The notes: generated from the sequence alone by a model not told the origin. Counted from the stretch's first letter, positions 8,540 through 17,376 are shown. The stretch: 64,000 nucleotides of DNA from Hymenobacter sp. YIM 151858-1 (GCF_025979705.1 NZ_CP110136.1:4216001-4280000), one strand, 5' to 3'. Made by a program: numbers and translations.

Positions 8540-11500
8540 TTAGTCGCGCAGCTCCATCCGGATAACCTTGCTTTGCGTGCCCGCTACGAGGCGCACAATG
8601 TAAAGGCCGCCGCGCAGCTTCTCGCGCACAAACTCGTGGCGGTACTGCTGGCCCACGCGGGCTTCGCCTTCGGCCAGCACGCGCACCACGCGGCCCTGCA
8701 TGTCAATCACCTCCAACCGGAACGGCCCGTTTTGGGGCACCTCAAACCACAGCGTGGTGCGGCTGTCGGCGGGGTTGGGGGCAGCGCTCAGCATGGCGGC
8801 GCTGGTGGGGGCGGCTGCCGGGGCCTGGGCCAGCTCGGTGCCGCACGTGCCCAGCTTGTCGCCGTGGGCCAGGTGGTCGGTGGCACCTAGGGCATCCACG
8901 CACAGGGTGCGGCCGTTGTGGCACACCTGCACTTTGTTGTTCTTGTTGCCGCAGCGCATATCCAGCACCGTAATGGTTACCTCGGCGGTTTCCACGCACT
9001 GGTTTTTGTCGGTGGCCGTTACCGTAAAGGTGTAGGTGCCGGCCTGCGTGGGCGTAAACACCGTTTGGGCCTCGTTGGGAGTGCTCAGGCCCGTAGCCGG
9101 CGCCCAGCGGTACTGCTCGTAGGCGGTGCTGCGGGCAAGCAGCGTTACGCTCTGCGGGCCGTAGCCCAGCACAATGGTGGTGGCGGGCAGGCCGGTACGC
9201 TCGGCCGAGTAGGCCGGAATCACGTCGAGCGTGGGCGCCACGCAGGCGTACATGGGCGGCAGATCAAAAGCCTCCACCTGATCGAGGCGGCTGGTGCTCA
9301 GGCCCTGCTTGGCGCTGAAGCCCAGGCCGCGGCGGGCAAACACCTGCCAGATCAGCTTCTGGTTTTTGCCGCCGTAGCGCAGCTGGTCGGCTTTCAGGAT
9401 GGCGTCGCGGGCATCCACGAAGCCCGGGCTGCACGGTTGCAGCTTCAGGCCGTCAATCACCAGGTACATGGCCATGTTGTTGCCGCCGGTGCCGGTGTGC
9501 AGGTTGGGGTCGTAGCCGTACTTATCCACCAGGGCCCAGGTCATGTCCCAGATCATGGTTGCCCACACAAAGCCCACGCCGTGCGGCTGCGAGAGGGCCG
9601 GGTTGTTGGTGGCGGCGTAGGTGTAGTTGTTGATGGCGAAATCGGTGCTGTACGGGGCCGGCCGGATGCCGCGGCCCGTGGTGGGCTGGCCTTGGGCGTA
9701 GGTGCCAATGCCGCGCACCTTGCTGCCTTTGTCGCCGGGCTTCATGGTCAGCATCAGGCCAAACCAGTCGCTCCAGCCCTCGCCGGCCTGCTCGGCGTTG
9801 TTGAGGCAGCTCGAGGTAAGGCGGCCGCCCGTCAGGCGCGTCGAAATGCCGTGGCCGTACTCGTGGGCGATAATGCCGTTGTCGAAGTCGCCGTCGATTT
9901 CGGGGCCCGAGCCGGCGTTTTTCAGCGCAATGCGGGTTTCGGCGCCCAGGTCGAGCAAGGCGCGCAACGCGGCGCCGTCTTCCTGGCTGATCATTACGGC
10001 CGGCACCGTTACCGGCGCCACCGGCGAGCCGCCCATCACGATGGGCGCGCCCGGGGCGTTGTTAATCACGATTACGGCCGTGGCACCGGCTTGCTGTGCG
10101 TTCAGCACCTTGGTGGCAAAGTCGCAGGAGCCGCGGTACACCACCGCAAAGTTGCCGGCTATGGCGCCGGCGTTGCTCAGGGCGGTGCAGCCTTGCTCGC
10201 TGGTGCCGCTGGCGGTGGCCACCAGCACTGCCTTGCCCTCGAGCGGCGTGGCCGTAAGGGGCTTGCTGAAGGCGGCCTCCACGGCCGGGTACGTAGCCGC
10301 GGCGCGGGCCGGGGCCGTTATCCGGAACATCTCCCGGTCGGGGATGCCGCTCCACAGGTACATCTGCATGCGCGGCCGGAACCCATCGATGGGCGTGGCG
10401 AAGTTGGCGTTGTTGCGGGTGGTAGCAATGTTGCGGCTATCCTGGGCCTCGGCGCGCACGTCGTCGTTGGCGCCGGGTGCGCCGGTATAGTTCGTCACCT
10501 GGAAGTTGCCGCTGGCCTCGTCGAACCCGTAGCGCTGCCACACGTCGTGCATCATGTTGCTCAGGTAGAACAAGTTGGTGATGGCCGCGTCGCGGTAGGT
10601 TACGGGCTGCTTGGTTAAGTCAACGGGGAAGTCGAACAAGAGCGCAGCGCCGCCATCGGGGCTGTAGTTGATGGCGCCGTTGTTGTTGTTGGTGGGGTCC
10701 TCGTAGGCGTGCACGTTGTTGCCCCGCGTAGTGGTAAACTCGGGCCCGGCTGCGCCGTTGGTGTCGTGCCAGCCGAAGGGCGAGGCCACGGCATCGGCAG
10801 TGGTGCCGCTCACGTACTCGCGCGGGCCGTGGCTGGGGCTTTCGGCGGGCAGGGCATACACGTTGTAGGCGTTGCTGGCCGGTGCCGCGTAGGGCGCTGG
10901 TGCCACGGCGGCCTGCTGGGCAAAGGGGGCCAGCAGCGGGTGCGCATCGCCCAGCGCCACGCCGCCCGGGCCGTGGTTATCAAACTCGCAGTGGGTTACC
11001 AGGTTGTTTTTATCGAGCACCTCGCCGGTGCTGGCATCCAGCCTGATTTCCCACCAGTTCAGGGCATTCAGCTCGTAAATCGATACCTCCCAGGCCAGGC
11101 GCAGGCTGCCATCGGCGAGGGGTTGGTACACCAGCTTGGCCGTAATGGGCTCGAGCGAAATGCCACCGGTGCCAAACACGGTGCTGCGGTCGGGCTCGGT
11201 GCTGCGGCTGCGCGCCGCTACCGGCCCTTTGGGGCTAAGCCCTAGGTGCCGGGCGGCCGCCGCCACGGCGGCATCGGCCGTGAGCGTGGCCTTGCTCACC
11301 TTGGCGCGGCGGCCGAGGTTGTTGTAGAAGCGGTTGGCCACGTGCACCACCTCGTCGGTACGGTTGGTGTTTACCGTGCTAATGGCGTTGTGAATCTCGA
11401 CGCCGCGGTACCGCTGCTGCACGTACAAGTGGCGCATGCCGTTGTGCTTGCTCACGGTTTCGCTGCTCAGCACCAGGCTGCTGAGGTCGTCGTCGGCTAG

Positions 11501-11659
11501 CTGCAACGATTTTTGCTGCTGCCGAAGTTGCTGGGCCACGCGCGCGGGCACGTCGTGGGTGCGGGCCTCGGGTCGGGTTTGCGCAAAACCGGCAGCGCCA
11601 GCCAGCAGCAGTGCCGAAAATAGCAGCGGCCGCCCTAGGGTAAGTACATGGTTTGGCAT
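8540..11659 (-). CDS. M36 (fungalysin-type) metalloprotease with PA domain and T9SS tail
   Basis: A 1039-residue secreted protease. Order: signal peptide ending near AGFAQ; FTP-like propeptide to about 250; M36 catalytic domain carrying zinc motif HEYGH at 599-603 and the third ligand in EGWSDW (Glu627); a protease-associated (PA) insert at about 455-590 before the zinc motif; a PKD/Ig-like domain near 790-870; a Cys/His module with CHNGRTLCVDALGA near 880-915; and a C-terminal Por-type sorting domain (NPADSRTTLWFEV to the end). The tail marks export by the type IX system and attachment to or release from the outer membrane. Its role is degrading extracellular protein. The upstream 100 bp is AT-rich, but no clean promoter pair was found. 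Confidence 0.94.
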   Translation of the reverse strand: MPNHVLTLGRPLLFSALLLAGAAGFAQTRPEARTHDVPARVAQQLRQQQKSLQLADDDLSSLVLSSETVSKHNGMRHLYVQQRYRGVEIHNAISTVNTNRTDEVVHVANRFYNNLGRRAKVSKATLTADAAVAAAARHLGLSPKGPVAARSRSTEPDRSTVFGTGGISLEPITAKLVYQPLADGSLRLAWEVSIYELNALNWWEIRLDASTGEVLDKNNLVTHCEFDNHGPGGVALGDAHPLLAPFAQQAAVAPAPYAAPASNAYNVYALPAESPSHGPREYVSGTTADAVASPFGWHDTNGAAGPEFTTTRGNNVHAYEDPTNNNNGAINYSPDGGAALLFDFPVDLTKQPVTYRDAAITNLFYLSNMMHDVWQRYGFDEASGNFQVTNYTGAPGANDDVRAEAQDSRNIATTRNNANFATPIDGFRPRMQMYLWSGIPDREMFRITAPARAAATYPAVEAAFSKPLTATPLEGKAVLVATASGTSEQGCTALSNAGAIAGNFAVVYRGSCDFATKVLNAQQAGATAVIVINNAPGAPIVMGGSPVAPVTVPAVMISQEDGAALRALLDLGAETRIALKNAGSGPEIDGDFDNGIIAHEYGHGISTRLTGGRLTSSCLNNAEQAGEGWSDWFGLMLTMKPGDKGSKVRGIGTYAQGQPTTGRGIRPAPYSTDFAINNYTYAATNNPALSQPHGVGFVWATMIWDMTWALVDKYGYDPNLHTGTGGNNMAMYLVIDGLKLQPCSPGFVDARDAILKADQLRYGGKNQKLIWQVFARRGLGFSAKQGLSTSRLDQVEAFDLPPMYACVAPTLDVIPAYSAERTGLPATTIVLGYGPQSVTLLARSTAYEQYRWAPATGLSTPNEAQTVFTPTQAGTYTFTVTATDKNQCVETAEVTITVLDMRCGNKNNKVQVCHNGRTLCVDALGATDHLAHGDKLGTCGTELAQAPAAAPTSAAMLSAAPNPADSRTTLWFEVPQNGPFRLEVIDMQGRVVRVLAEGEARVGQQYRHEFVREKLRGGLYIVRLVAGTQSKVIRMELRD

Positions 11660-11903
11660 AGAATAGTAGGTAAAGTGAGTATTGATGAGGTAATATATTT
11701 GTATTTATATAATATGTCATATAATGTTATTTATAATCATATGTTCTCTGAATTGTGCTAAGTGCCAGTGCCACTGCTTTTACCATGCCCAGCACCTAGG
11801 GGCGCAGCGCGATAAGCGCCACCACGCCGCCGCAGCGCTGGTTTTTAAGCAGGTGGCCCAAGGCGCAGCACGCCGCGCGACCTAGGCCAGCGCCCAACAC
11901 ACA
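11660..11903. other. Intergenic stretch, AT-rich promoter region
   Basis: 11660-11760 is strongly AT-rich and lies upstream of the minus-strand M36 gene. It should hold that gene's promoter, though I could not find a paired TTG/TANNTTTG on the correct strand. Two CCTAGG words are at 11795 and 11881. No gene is seen. Confidence 0.5.
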
Positions 11904-11940
11904 CAACAGCCGGTGCAGGGAGGGCCCGCACCGGCTGTTG
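11904..11940 (-). terminator. Terminator of the Gly/Tyr/Arg-rich gene
   Basis: A perfect 13-bp stem (11904-11916 and 11928-11940) just after the stop codon of the minus-strand gene at 11966. Confidence 0.75.
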
Positions 11941-11965
11941 GGCCAGTCAGCGTTTGGCGCAGGGG

Positions 11966-12850
11966 TTAGCGGCCCCGGCCGTACCGGTCAAAATCGTCGT
12001 CTAGGTCGCGCCCGCGTCGGTTGCCGTAGCTGCCGCTGCGGCCGTAGTCGTCGTCGAGGCCACCCGAAAACTCGTTGCCGAACGACGAGCCGTACATCGA
12101 GGTATCGTACGAACCGTAGTTCGAGCCATAGTTCAGGTTGTTGCGGCCCATGTCGCCGGCGCTGTCCGCGCCGCTCATGCCGGCGCCGCGGTGGCTGCCG
12201 CCGCGGTAGTTATCGGTGTTGTCGTAGCTGTTGCGGCTGTTCCTGTTATCGGAGTTGCCTAGGTGGCGGTCCATGTCGCGGCTGAATGATTGGTCGCGGC
12301 CGCTCATGCCCATGCTGCTGCGGCCCGACGAGCCGTAGTTGCTGCTGCCGTAGCCATCGTAGTCGAAGTTGTCGCCGCCGCGGCCTCGGCTGCTCATATC
12401 GCCGCGGTTGCTGCCGCCATAGCCGCCCGTGTTGCGGCTGCGGCCGTAGTCGTCGTTGCCGTACATCGACGACGACGAGAAGGAACCCATGCCGCCCGAA
12501 TAGCCGCCGCGGCCTTGCATGCCGTAGCCGCGCGAGTCATCGTCCATGCGGCCCGTCATGTCGCCCATTCCAAAGTCGGAGCGGCGGCCGTAGCCTTGCG
12601 TGTTGCCCATGCCGCCTTGCGTGTCGCGGCCGCTGCGGTAGTCGTTATAATCCGGGCCCGTGCCGTAGCCGCCCTGGTTACGCCCCGAGCCGCCCTGCCC
12701 CGCGTACATGCCGCCGCGCGAATCGCCGTAATCCGAACCCCGGCCATAGCTGCTGCGGTCTTGGTAGTCGTGGTTGCCACCCGAGTGCTGGTTGCGGTTG
12801 CGCTGTTCGTATCGGTCGTCGTCGGGGCGGTGCTGATTGTGATTTGCCAT
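11966..12850 (-). CDS. Gly/Tyr/Arg/Ser/Asp-rich disordered protein
   Basis: This 294-residue protein has no signal peptide, no membrane segment and no folded domain. From residue 20 to the end it consists of Gly, Ser, Tyr, Asp, Arg, Asn and Met in short irregular units such as YGS, GYGG, RGRGG and DYGR, with both acidic (DDD) and basic (RGR) patches. The make-up resembles RGG/YG low-complexity proteins that condense with nucleic acids, but it has no RNA-binding domain. The first 20 residues are His/Asn/Arg-rich. Codon use looks normal for the genome, and the two long frames opposite are Cys/Arg or Ala/Val shadows. Function unknown; a cytoplasmic location is inferred from the missing signal. 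Confidence 0.75.
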   Translation of the reverse strand: MANHNQHRPDDDRYEQRNRNQHSGGNHDYQDRSSYGRGSDYGDSRGGMYAGQGGSGRNQGGYGTGPDYNDYRSGRDTQGGMGNTQGYGRRSDFGMGDMTGRMDDDSRGYGMQGRGGYSGGMGSFSSSSMYGNDDYGRSRNTGGYGGSNRGDMSSRGRGGDNFDYDGYGSSNYGSSGRSSMGMSGRDQSFSRDMDRHLGNSDNRNSRNSYDNTDNYRGGSHRGAGMSGADSAGDMGRNNLNYGSNYGSYDTSMYGSSFGNEFSGGLDDDYGRSGSYGNRRGRDLDDDFDRYGRGR

Positions 12851-12886
12851 GGTACAAAAGGGTTTTGGTTTGGCCTTGTTGTACCA
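12850..12886 (-). promoter_or_regulatory. Inverted repeat overlapping the start codon
   Basis: TGGTACAA (12850-12857) and TTGTACCA (12879-12886) are perfect inverted repeats. The inner one overlaps the ATG of the disordered-protein gene. In RNA it could hide the start codon; in DNA it could be an operator. Confidence 0.4.
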
Positions 12887-13181
12887 CCCCCCAAACCGAA
12901 AGGTTACTGGTCGAGGTAGGGGATAAGTGGGCTATTGTTCAGCTTGTTAGCTGATAACGAATTGGCGGGCAAACGCTTTGGCAGGCCGGGTGGAGTTATC
13001 AGACGGGCCAGCCCCGGCATTGTTTTTTGGGGTTCAGGCATCAGCCGGAGCCCTGCTCGCAGGGCGCCGCGGCCGCCCTCCGGCGCCCGCCTCAGCAGCC
13101 CAAACCCGCGTGGCCCAGGGCCGCCCAATTGGCTACCCGGCAGCCGGCAATGTTACGATAATGTTACCTACTTTTGCTTGC
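12887..13181. other. Intergenic stretch with a -7 element
   Basis: No gene was found. TACTTTTG at 13169-13176 matches the TANNTTTG -7 element for the following + strand gene and lies only five bases before its ATG. If used, the transcript would be almost leaderless. No good TTG is found at -33. Confidence 0.4.
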
Positions 13182-13379
13182 ATGAGACTCAAGCGCCTGT
13201 CCGAGTTGCCGCCGCGCATCCAGGGTATGCTTGATAAGCTATTGCTTGCCGCGCTCGTTTTGCTGGTTCTCATCAGCATGCGTTCCTGCGTGCGCAACGT
13301 GGCCGATGCCATTGGCCTGGGCACCCTTACCGCCGCGGAGCACCAGGCACGCGAACGGTCGCACCTGCCTTCCGACTGA
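13182..13379 (+). CDS. Small single-pass membrane protein, unknown
   Basis: A 65-residue protein. A basic N-terminus (MRLKRLSELPPR) is followed by one hydrophobic helix at about residues 20-36 (LLLAALVLLVLI), then a short hydrophilic tail. The ATG was chosen because it directly precedes the hydrophobic protein and follows a -7 promoter element. A longer in-frame extension upstream is low-complexity and has no membrane sense. The gene is too small to assign to a family. It lies between the disordered-protein gene and the sensor kinase and may be independent of both. Confidence 0.5.
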   Translation: MRLKRLSELPPRIQGMLDKLLLAALVLLVLISMRSCVRNVADAIGLGTLTAAEHQARERSHLPSD

Positions 13380-13549
13380 TGCCCCATAATTATGCCTAGC
13401 CACCTAGGCGCCCCCAACTGCCAACTTTGGCGCAGCGGTTGCGGCCAGCCTTGCAGCACGGGTAGCAGATGGGTTCGCACAGACGAAGCATGAAATGCAA
13501 TTAATTCTTGCTTCGATTACTATATTGCTTGCATTCTATATTATTAGGT

Positions 13550-15646
13550 ATGAAGCAAGCTATACCCAATTGGTTGCTACTAGTCGTTCTGGCTTTGTTG
13601 GGTGCGCAGGCAGCGCGCGCTCAAAGTCCTCAAACGGCCATGCTGCGCCGGTCTTTGGCTACGGCAACCACGGATACCGCCCGGGTGTTGCTGCTGGCCG
13701 ATTTGAGTGCCTCCTATCGGTATTCCGACTTCGATTCGGTGGAGTACTACGCCAAGCAAGGGCTGCAACTAGCGCGGCGCATCGGCTACACCAAAGGAGC
13801 AGGGCGCTGCTTATCGCGCATCGGTATTCTGATGGGGGAGCGGGGCAACCTGCCGCAAGCCCTGCGCACCGATTTGCAGGCGCTGCAGCTCAACGAAGAA
13901 AGCCACGACCTGGAAGGCACCGCGCGCACGCTCAACCAAACCGGCTTGCTGTACTTCGCCCTCGACGATTTTCGTCCTTCTATTGCGTATTACCTGCGGG
14001 CCAAGCGCATTTATGAGCAAGCCGGCGTAACCGACGACTCGCAGCTGGTGAGCGTGTTCACCAACCTGGGAGCCAGCTACGAGGGCCTCCAAATGCTCGA
14101 CTCGGCTGCGTATTACCTCAACCTGGCCTACACCCGCGCGCGTCAGTCGCGCAATGTGCACACCAGCTGCTGGGGCAACCCCATGCCTTACGTATTGCGC
14201 GAGCTGGGCTTGCTGCAGGTTGCCCTCGGTAACGAGGCGGCTGCCCTAGGGTACTACAACCGCAGTGCCCGCGCCGCCCTGCCCGAAAACGACCGGCGCA
14301 GCCGCTGCCGCACGTATCAGTACCTGGCCGAGCTGTACGAGCAGCGCCAGCAAACCGACTCCAGCATTTACTACGCGCGCAAAGCCCTGGCCGTGGGGCA
14401 ATCGTTGCCGTTTGTGGTGGGCGTGGTGCGCACCAGCTCGTTGCTGGCCGGTGCCTTTGAGGCCCGCGGCCAGCGCGACAGCACCCTCAAATACCTGCGC
14501 ATCAAGCAGCAAGCCGAAGACAGTCTGTACAACCCGCAGCGCATCAAGCAACTCGATGCCATCGGCTTTGCCGAGCAGCAGCGGCTGCGCGTTCTGGAGC
14601 AGGGCCAGCGCCACCACCGCGAGCAGGAGCGCACCTATGCGTTGCTGGCGGGCGTGGGCGCCCTAGGTGCGCTGGCGTTGCTGCAGTGGCGCAACAACCG
14701 GCGGCAGCGGGGTGCCAACGCCCGCCTGAGCGCCCTCAACCGCCAGGTAACTCAGCAAAAAGAGGAGCTTACCAACCAGCGCGACCGGCTGAGCGCCATG
14801 CTGCACGAGCTGAAAGCCACCCAAAGCCAATTGGTGATGCGCGAAAAAATGGCTTCGCTGGGCGAGCTGATGGCTGGTGTGGCCTACGAGGTGCAGGTGC
14901 CCATGAAGCACATCAGGAACCTCACGGGCGTAAATCAGCAATTGGTGGCCGAGCTGAAAGCCGAGCTTGCCCGCCTGCCTTTGGCCTACGACGAGCTGGA
15001 ACACCTGAACGACCCGCTGACTTCGCTGGGGCTCAACCAGGCCAAGATCGAGCAGGCCAGCCAACGGGCCGATTCGATTGTGCGCGGCATGCTGGAATAC
15101 GCGAGCAGCAGCCCCGCGCCGCGCCAACTAACCGACATAAACGCCTTTGTGGAGGACTACCTGCGCCTTACCTACCACGATGTGCGCGTCAAAAACAAAA
15201 ACTTCCATGCGGCGCTGCTGCCCCGCCTCGATGCAAATGCCGGCAGCCTCAGCGTGGTGCGCCACGACCTAGGGCGCGTGCTGATTTCCTTGTTTGCCCA
15301 TGCCTTCAACGCCGTGCAGCAACGCCTGCCGCTTGCCGAGGAGGACTACGTGCCGCAGGTGATGGTAAGCACGCACCGCACCGCCGAGCACGTCGAAATC
15401 CGCATCCGCGACAACGGCCTTGGCCTGTCAAAAGCCGCGCAGGCCACTGCGTTCGAGCGGTTTCTGACGCCCGCTGCCGCCACCGAGCACGCCAACCTGG
15501 GCCTCTCGCTCAGCCATGACTTAATTGTGCAGGGACACAACGGCACTTTGTCCATCAACAGCGAGGCCGGGCATTACACCGAGTACCTCATTACCCTGCC
15601 TTTGCATATGCACAAGCCCGCCCAATTAGGGCTGGTGCATGCGTAG
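13550..15646 (+). CDS. TPR sensor histidine kinase-like protein, probably inactive (pseudokinase)
   Basis: A 698-residue protein. It has a signal peptide (MKQAIPNWLLLVVLALLG), TPR-type helical repeats to about 330, one membrane helix near 365-385 and a coiled coil to about 430. A kinase core very like Bacteroidota TPR kinases follows. The H-box reads GVAYEVQVPM where GVAHEIQNPL is usual, so the phospho-acceptor His is Tyr446. The N-box reads SLFAHAFNAV, with His584 and Ala583 in place of Asn. The lid reads TEHANLGLSL and lacks the Gly-X-Gly run. Only the DNG of the G1 box remains. No response regulator is adjacent. It may sense through its TPR domain and act as a scaffold or decoy. Confidence 0.88.
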   Translation: MKQAIPNWLLLVVLALLGAQAARAQSPQTAMLRRSLATATTDTARVLLLADLSASYRYSDFDSVEYYAKQGLQLARRIGYTKGAGRCLSRIGILMGERGNLPQALRTDLQALQLNEESHDLEGTARTLNQTGLLYFALDDFRPSIAYYLRAKRIYEQAGVTDDSQLVSVFTNLGASYEGLQMLDSAAYYLNLAYTRARQSRNVHTSCWGNPMPYVLRELGLLQVALGNEAAALGYYNRSARAALPENDRRSRCRTYQYLAELYEQRQQTDSSIYYARKALAVGQSLPFVVGVVRTSSLLAGAFEARGQRDSTLKYLRIKQQAEDSLYNPQRIKQLDAIGFAEQQRLRVLEQGQRHHREQERTYALLAGVGALGALALLQWRNNRRQRGANARLSALNRQVTQQKEELTNQRDRLSAMLHELKATQSQLVMREKMASLGELMAGVAYEVQVPMKHIRNLTGVNQQLVAELKAELARLPLAYDELEHLNDPLTSLGLNQAKIEQASQRADSIVRGMLEYASSSPAPRQLTDINAFVEDYLRLTYHDVRVKNKNFHAALLPRLDANAGSLSVVRHDLGRVLISLFAHAFNAVQQRLPLAEEDYVPQVMVSTHRTAEHVEIRIRDNGLGLSKAAQATAFERFLTPAAATEHANLGLSLSHDLIVQGHNGTLSINSEAGHYTEYLITLPLHMHKPAQLGLVHA

Positions 15647-15754
15647 CCAGGGAATAGTAAATGAGGTAATGCTGCCTCGCTGAATAATATAATTATGTAA
15701 CTACTTAAATTAAATGATAGCGCTTTGCATCACATGATTTAGCGAAGGCGTTGC

Positions 15755-16882
15755 CTATGGGTTCGGTGTCCTACGTACTATGCGAATAAGTCGTTTATGT
15801 AATGGTTCTTCGATGATGTAGTGCAAAATAAGTGATAACAATACCAGCAGCCCAAATAGCACCCATACATTACCACTAACGTAGCGCGAAAGCCATACCT
15901 GAAGTACGCCCATATGAATCAGGTAAAAGCTATAGGAGCTCTTCCCAAGTTGTTGGCTAACTCGGCTAGATAATACTCTTCGAAAGAAAGTAAACTCATA
16001 CATCAAGCCGTATAACAAAAACACTACGGATAGGGGCAACAATAGGCCTCCGGTGGTTGAATTCAGGGGATGCCGTGTAAGTATATTGCCCTCATCTGGC
16101 GACTCAAAATACGCATACACGCACATGCAAACGATAATCCCGAGGCAACCTAGCCAAGTCATTAACGAGTTGCTGGTTTGTTGAATGCTATAGCGTTTGA
16201 CCCAAAAGGCGAGAGCCATGCCAAACAGAAAAGAAACGCTGCAGCCAAAAAATGTTTGGTCGAGAACAAAAGTAAGTGACCCAAAAAAACCAAAGAATTG
16301 AATTTTTGAAAACACCAAAGCTAGGCCAATACCTATGCTTAGGAACAAAAATGCATACACAAGCAACGGCCAAAACCTTTTTTTGGCCGCAAAGAGTAAG
16401 AATGGAGCAGTTAAATAAAATGTTTCTTCGACAGTCAGGGTCCATCCCTGTGCAACTCCTGTGAATACGAACCGCTCAGAAAAGCCGCGAAGGAAAGTAA
16501 AATTCAGAAGCGGTATTAAGATTTTGTCGCTCGTAACATAGCTAGGCCATTGCCCGGTTATATCCAAAGCTGGTTCTCGCCAAATGGCGAAAAATGTGAC
16601 AGCCGTTAACAGGAAATACATCGGATAAATGCGGGAGAAACGCCCCCATACGTACCGAGTCGCCCATGCCATTGTGCCCTGGATGTGGTCCATATAGCGA
16701 ATGGTAATCAAAAAGCCGCTTAGTACAAAAAATATAGCAACACCCACATGGCCCTCATGCATAATGCGACCAAGCCAAGTATCTAGTGGGAAAGGCACGA
16801 AGTGATAAAAGTAAACCAGGTATGCAGCAATGGCTCGAATGCCTGTTAAAGCTGGGTAGTATGGTTTTGGGCTGGTAGACAC
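15755..16882 (-). CDS. Acyltransferase 3 family membrane protein (OafA-like)
   Basis: A 375-residue integral membrane protein with about ten hydrophobic helices. The N-terminal PALTGIRAIAAYLVYFYHF has the RxxA and catalytic His of acyltransferase-3 enzymes, followed by VGVAIFFVLSGFLI and WSLTVEE-like TLTVEETFYL. Members transfer acetyl or other acyl groups to extracytoplasmic sugars such as LPS or capsule. Base composition is visibly AT-richer than all neighbours, no CCTAGG word occurs here, and tRNA-Arg lies beyond the intergenic gap, so recent acquisition is likely. It is a lone gene with no polysaccharide cluster in view, so the substrate is unknown. Confidence 0.9.
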   Translation of the reverse strand: MSTSPKPYYPALTGIRAIAAYLVYFYHFVPFPLDTWLGRIMHEGHVGVAIFFVLSGFLITIRYMDHIQGTMAWATRYVWGRFSRIYPMYFLLTAVTFFAIWREPALDITGQWPSYVTSDKILIPLLNFTFLRGFSERFVFTGVAQGWTLTVEETFYLTAPFLLFAAKKRFWPLLVYAFLFLSIGIGLALVFSKIQFFGFFGSLTFVLDQTFFGCSVSFLFGMALAFWVKRYSIQQTSNSLMTWLGCLGIIVCMCVYAYFESPDEGNILTRHPLNSTTGGLLLPLSVVFLLYGLMYEFTFFRRVLSSRVSQQLGKSSYSFYLIHMGVLQVWLSRYVSGNVWVLFGLLVLLSLILHYIIEEPLHKRLIRIVRRTPNP

Positions 16883-17257
16883 AGTATAGGTTTATGAGAA
16901 AAAAGGCAAAGGAATAAATTGTGTTGAAGGGATCAGGAAAATCCAGCCCACCTGCAATTCGTTTCCATAGAAAGTTAGCTTTTCGTATCAAACTAGGTCA
17001 GTATTTGCTGACGTTACAAAGAGCATTCACTGCGTAGCCCTTCTCACTATGCTTTGAATAAAATGCAACCTAATACCGTGGCCGGTAATATACCGTAGAT
17101 ACGATCTTCGTTGCTGGCATCTATACCTTAAACAACGTGGAATGAAAGTGGCTTTTCAACGCGCCGGCCATTGATAGAGTAAAAGTGCCGACCCCACTCA
17201 GTTATAACTTGGGACTGAGAGGAAGAGAGGTTTTGGCGCTTCCTGCGCTAGAAATAA
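16883..17257. other. AT-rich intergenic stretch
   Basis: I see no gene, integrase or direct repeat of the tRNA 3' end here. Composition resembles the adjacent acyltransferase gene more than the chromosome, so it is probably part of the same acquired segment. Confidence 0.4.
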
Positions 17258-17290
17258 GAAACCCTCTCTGCGGGCTGCAAAGAGGGTTTC
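17258..17290 (-). terminator. tRNA terminator
   Basis: A perfect 10-bp stem (17258-17267 and 17281-17290) followed on the minus strand by a T-rich run, 12 bases past the tRNA 3' end. Confidence 0.8.
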
Positions 17291-17302
17291 AGTACGAAGT
17301 AG

Positions 17303-17376
17303 TGGTCACGTAGGGAGTCGAACCCCAAACCTCCTGGTTCGTAGCCAGGTGCTCTATCCAGTTGAGCTACGTGACC
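17303..17376 (-). tRNA. tRNA-Arg (anticodon ACG)
   Basis: The minus strand folds as a standard cloverleaf: acceptor stem GGTCACG/CGTGACC, D arm GCTC/GAGC, anticodon stem CCTGG/CCAGG with loop CTACGAA, and T arm TGGGG with loop TTCGACT. The anticodon is ACG, whose first base is read as inosine, so it decodes CGT/CGC/CGA arginine. The 3' CCA is not encoded. It lies next to an AT-rich island. Confidence 0.96.

Noticed and set aside
12286-12954. A Cys/Arg-rich 222-codon frame and an Ala/Val-rich frame opposite the disordered protein
   Set aside because: Both are mechanical complements of the Gly/Tyr/Arg repeats. They lack a promoter, start context and folded features.
16883-17302. A prophage or integrase remnant beside the tRNA
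   Set aside because: No integrase-like frame and no duplicated tRNA end could be found.
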